This document shows positions 46,325 through 57,434 of a stretch of DNA of 64,000 bases, piece by piece; the stretch's first letter is position 1; every line of letters begins with the position of its first letter. The translations under genes were made by a program, and so were the position numbers. The DNA comes from Burkholderiaceae bacterium. Its GTDB lineage: Bacteria; Pseudomonadota; Gammaproteobacteria; Burkholderiales; Burkholderiaceae_C. The stretch lies in the NCBI GenBank assembly GCA_024235915.1, contig JACKLO010000007.1, forward strand, positions 558,001 to 622,000. The letters run 5' to 3'. Under the pieces are notes generated by a model. It was not told where the DNA came from. It worked only from the letters and a program-made list of their open reading frames with translations, and made no database searches.

Positions 46325-47401
46325 ATGAAGACGTATCGCATTGCCACCATCCCCGGCGACGGCATCGGCCAGGAGGTCGTCCCGGCCGGTCGAGAGGTGC
46401 TGCAGGCCCTGGCGGGCGGCGGTGCCGGCTTCAACTTCGAGTTCAGCGACTTCGGCTGGGGCGGCGACTGGTACCGCGCACACGGCGAGATGATGCCGGC
46501 CGACGGTCTGCAGGCTCTGAAGGGCATGGACGCGATCCTGTTCGGCTCCGCCGGCGACCCGCAGATCCCGGACCACATCACGCTCTGGGGCCTGCGCCTG
46601 AAGATCTGCCAGGGCTTCGACCAGTACGCCAACGTGCGGCCGACGCGCATCCTGCCTGGCATCGACGCACCGCTGAAGCGTTGTGCCCCGGCTGACCTGG
46701 ACTGGGTGATCGTGCGCGAGAACAGTGAGGGCGAGTACGCCGGTGTCGGCGGGCGAGCCCACCAGGGGCATCCCATCGAGGTCGCCACCGACGTCAGCAT
46801 CATGACCCGCGCCGGTGTCGAGCGCATCATCCGTTTCGCCTTCCGCCTCGCGCAGGGCAGGCCGCGCAAGCAGCTCACCGTCGTGACCAAGAGCAATGCC
46901 CAGCGCCATGCGATGGTGATGTGGGACGAGGTCGCGGCGCAGGTGGCCGCCGAGTTCCCCGACGTTCGATGTGACAAGGAACTGGTCGATGCGATGACCG
47001 CTCGCATGGTCAACCGTCCGGCCAGCATCGACACCGTGGTGGCCACCAACCTGCATGCCGACATCCTGAGCGACCTGGCCGCTGCGCTGGCCGGCAGCCT
47101 GGGCATCGCACCGACCGCGAACCTGGACCCGGAGCGCCGCTACCCCAGCATGTTCGAGCCGATCCACGGTTCGGCCTTCGACATCATGGGCCAGGGCCTG
47201 GCCAATCCCGTCGGCACCTTCTGGAGCTGCGTGATGCTGCTCGAGCACCTGGGCGAGACGGCAGCCGCGGCCCGGCTGATGCGCGCCATCGAGGCCGTCA
47301 CCGCGACGCCGGAACTGCACACGCGTGACCTCGGCGGGCGAGCCACCACGGCGCAGGTGACACAGGCCGTGTGCCGACACCTTGCGGCAGACCTGCGCTG
47401 A
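46325..47401 (+). CDS. Tartrate/D-malate dehydrogenase (decarboxylating, isocitrate-dehydrogenase family)
   Basis: 358 residues of the beta-decarboxylating dehydrogenase family, oxidising (2R)-malate or tartrate with NAD. Family motifs: YRIATIPGDGIGQEV at the start, FGSAGDPQIPDHITLWG (TtuC/DmlA type), VVRENSEGEY, TKSNAQRHAMVMWDE, DILSDLAAALAGSLGIAPTANL and FEPIHGSAFDIMGQGLANPVGT. It resembles DmlA and TtuC more than LeuB. Start at 46325 is supported by GAGG six bases upstream; an in-frame upstream start would extend into the LysR control region. Divergent LysR suggests substrate-induced expression. Confidence 0.88.
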   Translation: MKTYRIATIPGDGIGQEVVPAGREVLQALAGGGAGFNFEFSDFGWGGDWYRAHGEMMPADGLQALKGMDAILFGSAGDPQIPDHITLWGLRLKICQGFDQYANVRPTRILPGIDAPLKRCAPADLDWVIVRENSEGEYAGVGGRAHQGHPIEVATDVSIMTRAGVERIIRFAFRLAQGRPRKQLTVVTKSNAQRHAMVMWDEVAAQVAAEFPDVRCDKELVDAMTARMVNRPASIDTVVATNLHADILSDLAAALAGSLGIAPTANLDPERRYPSMFEPIHGSAFDIMGQGLANPVGTFWSCVMLLEHLGETAAAARLMRAIEAVTATPELHTRDLGGRATTAQVTQAVCRHLAADLR

Positions 47402-47528
47402 CCCGCGCGCACCGTCTCCTTCAAGCGCCCAGTGGCGGCCTGCTCAGCGGGCCTCGCCGGAGAAGACGACAAACCATTGCGCTGCGGTGCGCACCGTGCC
47501 TCTGGGCGCTACCGGCGCTACCGGCGCT

Positions 47529-48653
47529 TCAGCCGCCGATGTAGTGCATCTCCACGCGGCGTTCGCCGGAACCCGCGTCGGCCGCCATGCTGCCGCGCAG
47601 TTCCGAATAGCGGTCGCCGCGCTGGCCCCAGATGTCGCCGATGACGGCCGCGATCTGTTCGTCCGCGGCACCGCTGCGCAGCAGGGCACGCAGGTCGTGG
47701 CCGCGGTGGGCGAACAGGCACAGGAACAGCTTGCCCTCGGTGGACAGGCGGGCGCGGTTGCAGTCGCGGCAGAAGGCCTGGGTGACGCTGGAGATGACGC
47801 CGATCTCGCCGCCACCATCGGCGTAGCGCCAGCGTTCGGCGGTCTCGCCAACCGTGTTGGGGTCCAGGGCTTCCAGCGGGAAGGCCTCACCCAGGCGCTG
47901 CACCACCTCGGCCGACGGCAGCACTTCGTCCATGCGCCAGCCGTTGGTGGCGCCGACGTCCATGAACTCGATGAAGCGCAGCACCACGCCCGGGCCGTAG
48001 CGGTCACGCACCAGGCGTGCCAGCGGCACGATCTCGTGGTCGTTCGTGCCCTTGCGGACCACCATGTTGACCTTGATCGGTGCCAGGCCCACGCGTTGCG
48101 CGGCGTCGATGCCTGCCAGCACATCAGCCACCGGGAAATCGACGTCGTTCATCTGCCGGAAGATGGCGTCGTCCAGCGCGTCCAGGCTCACGGTCACGCG
48201 CTGCAGGCCGGCGTCCTTCAGCGCTTGCGCCTTGCGTGCCAGCAGCGAGCCATTGGTGGTGAGTGTGATGTCCAGCGGCGCGCCCTCGGGGGTGCGCAAT
48301 TCGGCCAGCATCGCGATCAAGGTCTCCAGGCCCTTGCGCAGCAGCGGCTCGCCGCCGGTCAGGCGCAGCTTCTGCACGCCGTGCGCCACGAACAGCCGCG
48401 CCAGGCGCGTGATCTCCTCGAAGCTCAGCAGCGAGGTCTGCGGCAGGAAGCGGTAGGTCTTGTCGAAGACCTCCTTGGGCATGCAGTAGCTGCAGCGGAA
48501 GTTGCAGCGGTCGGTGACCGAGATGCGCAGGTCGCGCAGCGGCCGGCCCAGCGTGTCGGTCAGCAGCCCCTGGGGCGCCGCGATGCGGTCCGGGATGCGT
48601 GGCACCTGCGCGGCCACGCGCGCGTCCACCAGCGGAATGATGTTCTCGCCCAT
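47529..48653 (-). CDS. moaA: GTP 3',8-cyclase MoaA
   Basis: 374-residue radical-SAM enzyme of the first step of molybdenum cofactor synthesis (GTP to 3',8-cH2GTP). First Fe-S cluster C50, C54, C57 (DRCNFRCSYC); second cluster cysteines in FCRDCNRARLS and LFLCLF; the C-terminal double Gly (HYIGG), essential in MoaA, is intact. I chose ATG 48653 (MGENIIPLVD) as the longer frame to 48788 runs into the NlpC gene. The other Moco genes in this window, moeA-moaD-moaE, are 12 kb away. Confidence 0.95.
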   Translation of the reverse strand: MGENIIPLVDARVAAQVPRIPDRIAAPQGLLTDTLGRPLRDLRISVTDRCNFRCSYCMPKEVFDKTYRFLPQTSLLSFEEITRLARLFVAHGVQKLRLTGGEPLLRKGLETLIAMLAELRTPEGAPLDITLTTNGSLLARKAQALKDAGLQRVTVSLDALDDAIFRQMNDVDFPVADVLAGIDAAQRVGLAPIKVNMVVRKGTNDHEIVPLARLVRDRYGPGVVLRFIEFMDVGATNGWRMDEVLPSAEVVQRLGEAFPLEALDPNTVGETAERWRYADGGGEIGVISSVTQAFCRDCNRARLSTEGKLFLCLFAHRGHDLRALLRSGAADEQIAAVIGDIWGQRGDRYSELRGSMAADAGSGERRVEMHYIGG

Positions 48654-48675
48654 GCCCGGATTGTGCCCGGGCGGC

Positions 48676-49233
48676 TCAAGACCCTGATGGAGGGGTGACC
48701 CGGCGGGCGCCGTCGAACCGCTTGGCCCAGTACGGCGTGTCCATGCGCTCCACGCGCACCTGCTGGCCGCTGCGTGGGGCGTGCACAAAGCGGCCGTCGC
48801 CGATGTAGATGCCGACGTGGGAGAACGTGCGCTTGAGGGTGTTGAAGAACACCAGGTCGCCCGGTTGCAGCGCCTGACGCGCCACCGGGGGCAGGCCCGC
48901 TTGCTGCGCCTGCTCGGCCGAGCGGCGCGGCAAGGTGATGCCGAGCACCGACGACACGACGTGCCGCGTGAAGCCGCTGCAGTCGAAGCCGTCGCTGACG
49001 CTGCTGCCGCCGCGGTGGTAGCGAACGTCCAGGAAGTTCAGTGCGGCGATCACCAGGTCGCCGGCGGCGGACATGGTGGTCTCCACCGGCGTCTGCACCA
49101 CGCCACGCTCCGCCAACAGTGCGCCCAGCGCGTCGTCGGCTTCCTGGGCGCTGACGGGCAGGGCGAGGCCGGCAGCAGCCAGCAGCAGGGCGGCAAGGCG
49201 GGGCAGGGGATGGGCCGTTGGCACGGCGCGCAC
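48676..49233 (-). CDS. NlpC/P60 family cell-wall hydrolase
   Basis: 185 residues: signal peptide with LAALLLAAAGLALPVSA and cleavage AQ near residue 30, then an NlpC/P60 domain with C85 (DGFDCSGFTRHV), H139 (SHVGIYIGDG) and H151 (FVHAP), the catalytic triad. Typical substrate is a gamma-D-Glu-diamino acid peptide bond in peptidoglycan, in the periplasm. GTG start at 49233, divergent from acuI. Confidence 0.88.
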   Translation of the reverse strand: MRAVPTAHPLPRLAALLLAAAGLALPVSAQEADDALGALLAERGVVQTPVETTMSAAGDLVIAALNFLDVRYHRGGSSVSDGFDCSGFTRHVVSSVLGITLPRRSAEQAQQAGLPPVARQALQPGDLVFFNTLKRTFSHVGIYIGDGRFVHAPRSGQQVRVERMDTPYWAKRFDGARRVTPPSGS

Positions 49234-49306
49234 AATAGTTGCGGTGAGGGTCCGCTGTCAATCGATGCCGGGCCGCTTCGTTGACCCGAGACCAGAGAGG
49301 TTCCGC

Positions 49307-50296
<990 letters not shown>

Positions 50297-50307
50297 AACC
50301 CTGAACG

Positions 50308-50337
50308 CGCCTGTCGCGGCGCGTTGCGCGACAGGCG
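50308..50337 (+). terminator. Strong hairpin after acuI
   Basis: Perfect 11-bp stem CGCCTGTCGCG (50308-50318) and CGCGACAGGCG (50327-50337) with loop GCGCGTTG. No T run follows, so it is at best a Rho-helped or RNA-stability end. The gap 50338-50519 has no gene; it includes an AT-rich island ATAATTATTAATT (50441-50453) that could hold the prpE promoter. Confidence 0.45.
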
Positions 50338-50519
50338 GACATCGGCCATGTGGCGAGCCTGCGCGGGGCAGACGGAAAATCTGTCGAGGTACAAGGCTGC
50401 GGGAAACGGACAACGTCAGCCGCCTGCAAGCACGTTGCCCATAATTATTAATTCAGTTTGGGCCGCCAGCGCCTCGCATCGAGGCCCTGGCGCGACCTGC
50501 CGCACCGGAGGAGACCCGC

Positions 50520-52412
<1,893 letters not shown>

Positions 52413-52417
52413 TCTTC

Positions 52418-52449
52418 GCCCCCAAGGGGGCCCCCGGCCGTGGGGCCCC
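52418..52449 (+). repeat. C/G-run inverted repeats downstream of prpE
   Basis: GCCCCC-AA-GGGGGC (52418-52431) followed by GGGGCCCC (52442-52449). It may act as a weak terminator. A similar C-run/G-run block fills the hom-thrC gap at 58740-58840. Confidence 0.4.
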
Positions 52450-52514
52450 GTGATGGTGATGGCCGGCATGCGGCGCTGGCCAGAGACTGGCGGCGTCCTC
52501 TTTCAGGAACTGCC

Positions 52515-53375
52515 ATGCCGCTCGATCGCCGCACTTTTCTCATTCATCTGGCAGGCTTCGGCCTGTCCGCCCACGGCGCAGCGCAAGCAGCGGTCAACGC
52601 GCAGCGCCCGGCGTTGATGGAGGCGCGCGACGCACCCGACGCCTTCGATCCGCGCGGCTGGCTGGCCAGTGAGAAGCTCGACGGCGTGCGTGCGTTCTGG
52701 GACGGGCAGAGGCTGCGCTTCCGCAGCGGTGGCACGATCAACGCGCCGGCGTGGTTCACGGCGGCGCTGCCGGCGACGCCCTTGGACGGCGAACTCTGGG
52801 CCGGCCGCGGGCGCTTCGAGGCGTTGGTCGGCACGGTGCGCCGGCAGACGCCTGACGATGCCGCATGGCGCCGCGTGCGCTATGCGCTGTTCGACCTGCC
52901 TGGATCGGGTGATCCCTTCGCGCAGCGGGCGCGCCAACTCAAGCAATGGGCGGTCACCTCCGGTGCTCCCCACGTGATCGCCATCGCGCAGGACCCCGTG
53001 CGCGACACCGCCGACCTGCGGCGGCGCCTGGACGCGGTGGTCGCACAGGGCGGCGAAGGGCTCATGCTGCATCGTGCCGATGCGCATTGGCGCCCCGGTC
53101 GCAGCGCCGACCTCCTGAAGTTCAAGCCGCTGGCTGATGCCGAGGCCGTGGTGATCGGCCATGAAGCCGGTCAGGGCCGCCACGCGGGGCGGCTCGGTGC
53201 CTTGACGGTGAAACGGCCCGATGGCCGCCAGTTCCGCCTGGGCACCGGCTTCAGCGACGCCGAACGCGATGCACCGGCGCCAAAGGGCGCCGTTGTCACC
53301 TACACCTACCGCGGCCTCACCGACAACGGCCTGCCGCGATTCGCCAGCTTTCTGCGCGTGCGCCGTCTGCCCTGA
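52515..53375 (+). CDS. Exported minimal ATP-dependent DNA ligase (LigE-type)
   Basis: 286 residues. The N-terminus MPLDRRTFLIHLAGFGLSA...AQA is a Tat-like signal (RRTFL plus hydrophobic stretch and AxA). The mature protein is a nucleotidyltransferase plus OB-fold: adenylation motif with K54 in SEKLDGVRAF, LDGELW (motif III), GGEGLMLHRADA (motif IV), KFKP (motif V). No N- or C-terminal accessory domains. Similar ligases in Neisseria and Haemophilus act in the periplasm and are tied to DNA uptake. ATP supply outside the cytoplasm is the unresolved point. Ends 15 bases from the convergent PhoH gene. Confidence 0.9.
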   Translation: MPLDRRTFLIHLAGFGLSAHGAAQAAVNAQRPALMEARDAPDAFDPRGWLASEKLDGVRAFWDGQRLRFRSGGTINAPAWFTAALPATPLDGELWAGRGRFEALVGTVRRQTPDDAAWRRVRYALFDLPGSGDPFAQRARQLKQWAVTSGAPHVIAIAQDPVRDTADLRRRLDAVVAQGGEGLMLHRADAHWRPGRSADLLKFKPLADAEAVVIGHEAGQGRHAGRLGALTVKRPDGRQFRLGTGFSDAERDAPAPKGAVVTYTYRGLTDNGLPRFASFLRVRRLP

Positions 53376-53390
53376 GCGGCCGCCGCCGGG

Positions 53391-55067
53391 TCAGAGCACG
53401 TCGCTGGCGTAGTCCGCCAGGCGCGATCGTTCGCCGCGCGCCAGCGTGATGTGCCCCCCGTGTGGCCAGCCCTTGAAGCGGTCCACCGCGTAGGTCATGC
53501 CGCTGGAGCCTTCGGTGAGGTAGGGCGTGTCGATCTGCGCCAGGTTGCCCATGCAGATGATCTTGGTGCCTGGCCCGGCGCGCGTGATCAGCGTCTTCAT
53601 CTGCTTGGGCGTGAGGTTCTGCGCCTCGTCGATGATCACGTACTTGTTCAGGAAGGTCCGCCCGCGCATGAAGTTCATGCTCTTGATCTTGATCTTGGCG
53701 CGCACCAGATCGTTGGTGGCCGCGCGGCCCCATTCGCCGGCGCTACCGTCGGTGCGGGCCAGCACTTCCAGGTTGTCGTCCAGCGCGCCCATCCAGGGGC
53801 CCATCTTCTCCTGCTCGTCGCCGGGCAGGAAGCCGATGTCCTCGCCCACCGGCACCGTCACGCGGGTGACGAGGATCTCGCTGTAGCGGCGCTCGTCCAG
53901 CACCTGCGCCAGGCCGGCGGCCAGCGTCATCAGCGTCTTGCCGGTGCCGGCCGTGCCGGCCAGGGTGACGAAGTCGCAATCCGGGTCCATCAGCAGGTTG
54001 AGGGCGAAGTTCTGCTCCCGATTGCGCGCCGTGACCCCCCAGACGGCGTTCTTGGCGTGCGTGTGGTCGCGCAGCGTCTTCAGCACCGCGGTCTTGCCGG
54101 TGATCTCGGCCACGCGTGCGTACAGCGGCGCAGCACCCGGGGTCTCGAGGTAGACGAACTGGTTGACCAGCAGGGCCGGCACCAGCGGCCCGCTGATGCG
54201 GTAGAAGGTGTGGCCGCCCTGCTGCCAGCTTTCCATCGTCTTGCCGTGGCGCTCCCAGAAGTCCGCCGGCAGCGGGAGCACGCCGGTGTACATCAGGTCG
54301 CCGTCTTCCAGCGTCTTGTCGTTGAAATAGTCCTCGGCGGCCAGGCCCAGCGCACGCGCCTTCACGCGCATGTTGATGTCCTTGGACACCAGCACCACCT
54401 CACGCTGGGGCTGCTGTTCGCGAAGGCTCTGCACCACGCCCAGGATCTGGTTGTCGGCCTTGCCCTGGGGCAGACCCTCGGGCAGCTTCACGTCCAGCAT
54501 CATGGTCTGGAAGAACAGCTTGCCGCCGGCCTGCTTCTGGCCGGTCTTGGCCAGCGGGATGCCGGCCTTCGGGTCCAGGCTGCCCTCGGTGGCCAGCGCA
54601 TCGAGTTCACGGCTCACCTGGCGGGCGTTGCGCGCCACCTCGCTCATGCCCTTCTTGTGGCCGTCGAGTTCCTCCAGCGTGATCATCGGCAGGAAGACGT
54701 CGTGCTCCTCGAAGCGGAACAGACAGGTCGGGTCGTGCATCAGCACGTTGGTGTCGAGCACGAAGAGCTTGGCCGGGCCGGCCAGCTTCTGGCGGCGAGG
54801 TTTGGACACGGGTGCCGGCGCTGGCGCTGGTGCGGCAATGGCGCGCGGTGTGGCCGCCAGTGCAGGGGCGGGGGCAGGAGTTGCTGCGGCCGCCAGCACC
54901 GGCGCCTCCACCAGCGCGGCCCGACGCAGTTCAACGGCAGGGGCCGTGGCTTCCGCCTGGGCCGCACTGCGCGTGCTGCGCTTGGCCGCGCGTGGCGCAG
55001 CCTGCTGCTCGAAGTCGGCAGCGGAGAGGAGGGCAGCTTTGCGGGTCGGCGGCTTTGGCAGTGGCAT
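53391..55067 (-). CDS. PIN domain-PhoH family protein
   Basis: 558 residues. An Ala/Pro-rich N-terminus (about 1-97) is followed by a PIN domain (about 98-245; FVLDTNVLMHDPT with D105, and LVSKDINMRVKA), then a PhoH-type P-loop domain with GTAGTGKTL (about residues 369-377), IIDEAQNLTPKQMKTLITRAG and ICMGNLAQID. PIN-PhoH (PhoH2-like) proteins couple RNA cleavage with ATP-dependent unwinding. ATG 55067 is chosen; the upstream M at 55130 would start in the terminator zone of bcp. Not part of the pho regulon by context: no Pho box. Confidence 0.9.
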   Translation of the reverse strand: MPLPKPPTRKAALLSAADFEQQAAPRAAKRSTRSAAQAEATAPAVELRRAALVEAPVLAAAATPAPAPALAATPRAIAAPAPAPAPVSKPRRQKLAGPAKLFVLDTNVLMHDPTCLFRFEEHDVFLPMITLEELDGHKKGMSEVARNARQVSRELDALATEGSLDPKAGIPLAKTGQKQAGGKLFFQTMMLDVKLPEGLPQGKADNQILGVVQSLREQQPQREVVLVSKDINMRVKARALGLAAEDYFNDKTLEDGDLMYTGVLPLPADFWERHGKTMESWQQGGHTFYRISGPLVPALLVNQFVYLETPGAAPLYARVAEITGKTAVLKTLRDHTHAKNAVWGVTARNREQNFALNLLMDPDCDFVTLAGTAGTGKTLMTLAAGLAQVLDERRYSEILVTRVTVPVGEDIGFLPGDEQEKMGPWMGALDDNLEVLARTDGSAGEWGRAATNDLVRAKIKIKSMNFMRGRTFLNKYVIIDEAQNLTPKQMKTLITRAGPGTKIICMGNLAQIDTPYLTEGSSGMTYAVDRFKGWPHGGHITLARGERSRLADYASDVL

Positions 55068-55111
55068 GGGGGCGGGGAGTTCCGGCGAGGTCGGGTCAGC
55101 AGGCGGGCAAC

Positions 55112-55144
55112 AAAAAAGCCGCAGGGGCAACCATGCGGCTTGTT
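55112..55144 (-). terminator. Intrinsic terminator of bcp
   Basis: Perfect 8-bp stem AAGCCGCA (55116-55123) and TGCGGCTT (55134-55141) with a run of six A on the left arm, i.e. a T run on the minus-strand transcript. It lies between the bcp stop and the PhoH start. Confidence 0.8.
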
Positions 55145-55220
55145 CGTCGGGGGCGTTCAGCGCGCGTTGTCAGCGGCATGCGGCCATCATACACAGGCGC
55201 CGTGGCCTGCCGCTGGCTGT

Positions 55221-55700
55221 TCAGCCAGCCTTCAGTGCCTTCACCGCGGCCAGGACTTCGTCCACATGGCCAGCCACCTTGATGCCCCGCCATTCGGCGC
55301 GCATCACGCCTTCGGCGTCGATCAGGAAGGTGGAGCGTTCGATGCCTTTGACCTTCTTGCCGTACATGATCTTGTTCTTGACCACGCCGAACATGTGGCA
55401 GAGCTTTTCCTCGGTGTCGGCGATCAGCTCGAAGGGCAGTTCCAGGTTGGCCTTGAACTTGTCGTGGCTGGCCATGTTGTCGCGCGACACGCCGAAGATC
55501 ACGGCGCCTGCCTTGACGAATTCCTTGTGCTTGTCGCGGAACTGCATGGCCTCGGTCGTGCAGCCGGGGGTGGCGTCCTTTGGGTAGAAGTACAGCACCA
55601 CGGACTTGCCGGTGTAGGCCTGCGGTGTGAACGTCACACCATTGGTGGCCTGCGCTTCGAAATCGGGGAGGACTTTGTTGACGACGGGAGTCATGGTCAT
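55221..55700 (-). CDS. bcp: Thioredoxin-dependent peroxiredoxin Bcp (one-Cys variant)
   Basis: 159-residue AhpC/TSA-type thiol peroxidase. Peroxidatic Cys C47 in TPGCTTEAM; the resolving Cys that many BCPs have five residues later (CTxxAC) is Met here. Another Cys, C101 in LCHMFG, is available but not in the usual position. Other family motifs: SVVLYFYPKDATPGC, FGVSRDN, PFELIAD, STFLIDAEG. Starts ATG 55700 or ATG 55694, two residues apart. A consensus TATAAT lies at 55738-55733 on the minus strand, 32 bases before the start. Ends in a strong terminator. Confidence 0.93.
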   Translation of the reverse strand: MTMTPVVNKVLPDFEAQATNGVTFTPQAYTGKSVVLYFYPKDATPGCTTEAMQFRDKHKEFVKAGAVIFGVSRDNMASHDKFKANLELPFELIADTEEKLCHMFGVVKNKIMYGKKVKGIERSTFLIDAEGVMRAEWRGIKVAGHVDEVLAAVKALKAG

Positions 55701-55732
55701 GGTGTGCTTCGCCAGCTGCGGCCTAACATGTG

Positions 55733-55738
55733 ATTATA
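55733..55738 (-). promoter_or_regulatory. TATAAT -10 box upstream of bcp
   Basis: Consensus TATAAT on the minus strand from 55738 to 55733. TTGGCA at 55751-55746 is only 7 bases away, too close for a -35. Transcription from it would give a leader of about 25 bases. Confidence 0.5.
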
Positions 55739-55781
55739 AATCCAGTGCCAAGGTGGCCCGGATGCGGCGTCTCCCGTGCCA

Positions 55782-56168
55782 TCAGCCTCCGGGCTCCGGC
55801 GCCACCAGCAGCGCCGCAGCGACCGATCGGCCCTCGGCCGCCAGCACGTTGTAGGTGCGGCAGGCCGCTGCGGTGTCCATGGTCTCGACGCCGATACGGC
55901 GTTCAATCAGCCCACGCAACCAGGCTGGCTGCGGGAAGCGCAGGCGCGCGCCGCTGCCGAACAGCACCACCTCCGGAGCCAGCGCGATCAGCGCGTCGAA
56001 GTGCGCCGCGGTCAGGTCCTCGAAACGCGTGGCCTCCCAGTGCAGCACATCGCCGCGATGCGGCACCAGCACACTGTGGGCGTAGGGCGTGGGCCCGATC
56101 CAAACGCGTCCCGGCTCGTGGCGGGTCAGCACATTGACGCCGGGCAGCGTGTCGGGCTGGAACTTCAT
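55782..56168 (-). CDS. Mth938-like domain (DUF498/NDUFAF3-like) protein
   Basis: 128 residues: VNVLTRHEPGRVWIGPTPYAHSVLVPH, then LALAPEVVLFGSGARLRFPQP and a C-terminal GIGVETMDTAAACRTYNVLAAEGR-type stretch, the features of the Mth938 fold shared with the mitochondrial complex I factor NDUFAF3. Function in bacteria unknown. It is divergent from the alaA-type gene by 39 bases; a -10-like TAGAAT lies 9 bases before its start. Confidence 0.87.
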   Translation of the reverse strand: MKFQPDTLPGVNVLTRHEPGRVWIGPTPYAHSVLVPHRGDVLHWEATRFEDLTAAHFDALIALAPEVVLFGSGARLRFPQPAWLRGLIERRIGVETMDTAAACRTYNVLAAEGRSVAAALLVAPEPGG

Positions 56169-56177
56169 GCGGCGATA

Positions 56178-56183
56178 ATTCTA
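56178..56183 (-). promoter_or_regulatory. TAGAAT -10-like box 9 bases before the Mth938-like start
   Basis: Minus strand TAGAAT from 56183 to 56178; start codon at 56168. On the plus strand the overlapping GATAAT (56174-56179) could serve the divergent aminotransferase gene. Confidence 0.4.
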
Positions 56184-56207
56184 GTTTCGTCGCCTCCTGC
56201 CCGCTTC

Positions 56208-57434
56208 ATGAAGCCCATTGCCAAGTCCAGCAAGCTGGCCAACGTCTGCTACGACATCCGCGGTCCGGTGCTCGACAAGGCCCGGCAGATGGAGGAAGAG
56301 GGCCACAAGATCATCAAGCTCAACATCGGCAACCTGGCCGTGTTCGGGCTCGAGCCGCCGGACGAGATCGTCCAGGACATCATCCGCAACCTGCCGGCTG
56401 CCGCCGGCTACACCGACAGCAAGGGTTTGTTCGCCCCGCGCAAGTCGGTGGTGCACTACACGCAGGAGAAGGGCGTGTCGGGCGTGACGGTGGATGACGT
56501 CTACCTGGGCAACGGCGCGTCGGAACTGATCGTGATGGCGCTCAACGCGCTGCTCGACGATGGCGACGAGATCCTGGTGCCGGCACCCGACTATCCGCTG
56601 TGGACGGCTGCGGTGTCGCTGTCCGGCGGCACGCCGCGCCACTACCTGTGCGACGAAGGCGCCGGCTGGGCGCCGGACCTGAACGACATCCGTTCGAAGA
56701 TCACGGAGCGCACCAAGGGCATCGTCGTCATCAACCCCAACAACCCGACCGGGGCGCTGTACCCGGACGACCTGCTGCGCGACATCGTCGAACTGGCGCG
56801 GCAGCACCAGCTCATCCTGTTTGCCGACGAGATCTACGACAAGACGCTCTTCGACGGCAACCGCCACACCAGCCTGGCCGCGCTGTCGGACGACGTGCTC
56901 ACCGTCACCTTCAACGGCCTGAGCAAGAACTACCGTTCCTGCGGCTACCGCGCGGGCTGGATGGTGGTCTCGGGCGACAAGCGCCATGCGCGCGACTACA
57001 TCGAGGGCCTGAACATGCTGGCCTCGATGCGTCTGTGCGCCAACACGCCTGGGCAGCTGGCCATCCAGACAGCGCTGGGTGGGTACCAGAGCATCAACGA
57101 CCTGGTCGCCCCCACCGGCCGCCTGTGCAAGCAGCGCGACCTGGCGTACGAGCGCCTGAGCGCCATCCCCGGGGTCAGCGTCGTCAAGCCCAAGGCAGCG
57201 CTGTACATGTTCCCGAAGCTCGACCCCAAGATTTACCCGATCGCCGACGACCAGGACTTCGCCTACGAGCTGCTGGCCGATGAAAAGGTGCTGATCGTGC
57301 AGGGCACCGGCTTCAACTGGCCCACGCCGGACCATTTCCGGCTCGTTTTCCTGCCCAACATGGACGACCTCGACGATGCGCTGAACCGCATCGAGCGCTT
57401 CCTGGGCCACTACCGCAAACGGCACTCCGCATGA
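56208..57434 (+). CDS. alaA: Alanine transaminase (AlaA/YfbQ-type aminotransferase)
   Basis: 408-residue class I/II PLP aminotransferase. Family hallmarks: YDIRGPVLDKARQMEEEGHKI, KLNIGNLAVFG, GYTDSKGLFAPRKSVVHY, VINPNNPTGALYP, ADEIYDKTLFDG, and the PLP Lys in NGLSKNYRSCGYRAGW. AlaA makes alanine from pyruvate. ATG 56208 follows GCCTCCTGCCC (no strong ribosome site). It overlaps hom by four bases (ATGA), so expression is coupled with threonine synthesis genes, a common arrangement in beta-proteobacteria. Confidence 0.9.
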   Translation: MKPIAKSSKLANVCYDIRGPVLDKARQMEEEGHKIIKLNIGNLAVFGLEPPDEIVQDIIRNLPAAAGYTDSKGLFAPRKSVVHYTQEKGVSGVTVDDVYLGNGASELIVMALNALLDDGDEILVPAPDYPLWTAAVSLSGGTPRHYLCDEGAGWAPDLNDIRSKITERTKGIVVINPNNPTGALYPDDLLRDIVELARQHQLILFADEIYDKTLFDGNRHTSLAALSDDVLTVTFNGLSKNYRSCGYRAGWMVVSGDKRHARDYIEGLNMLASMRLCANTPGQLAIQTALGGYQSINDLVAPTGRLCKQRDLAYERLSAIPGVSVVKPKAALYMFPKLDPKIYPIADDQDFAYELLADEKVLIVQGTGFNWPTPDHFRLVFLPNMDDLDDALNRIERFLGHYRKRHSA

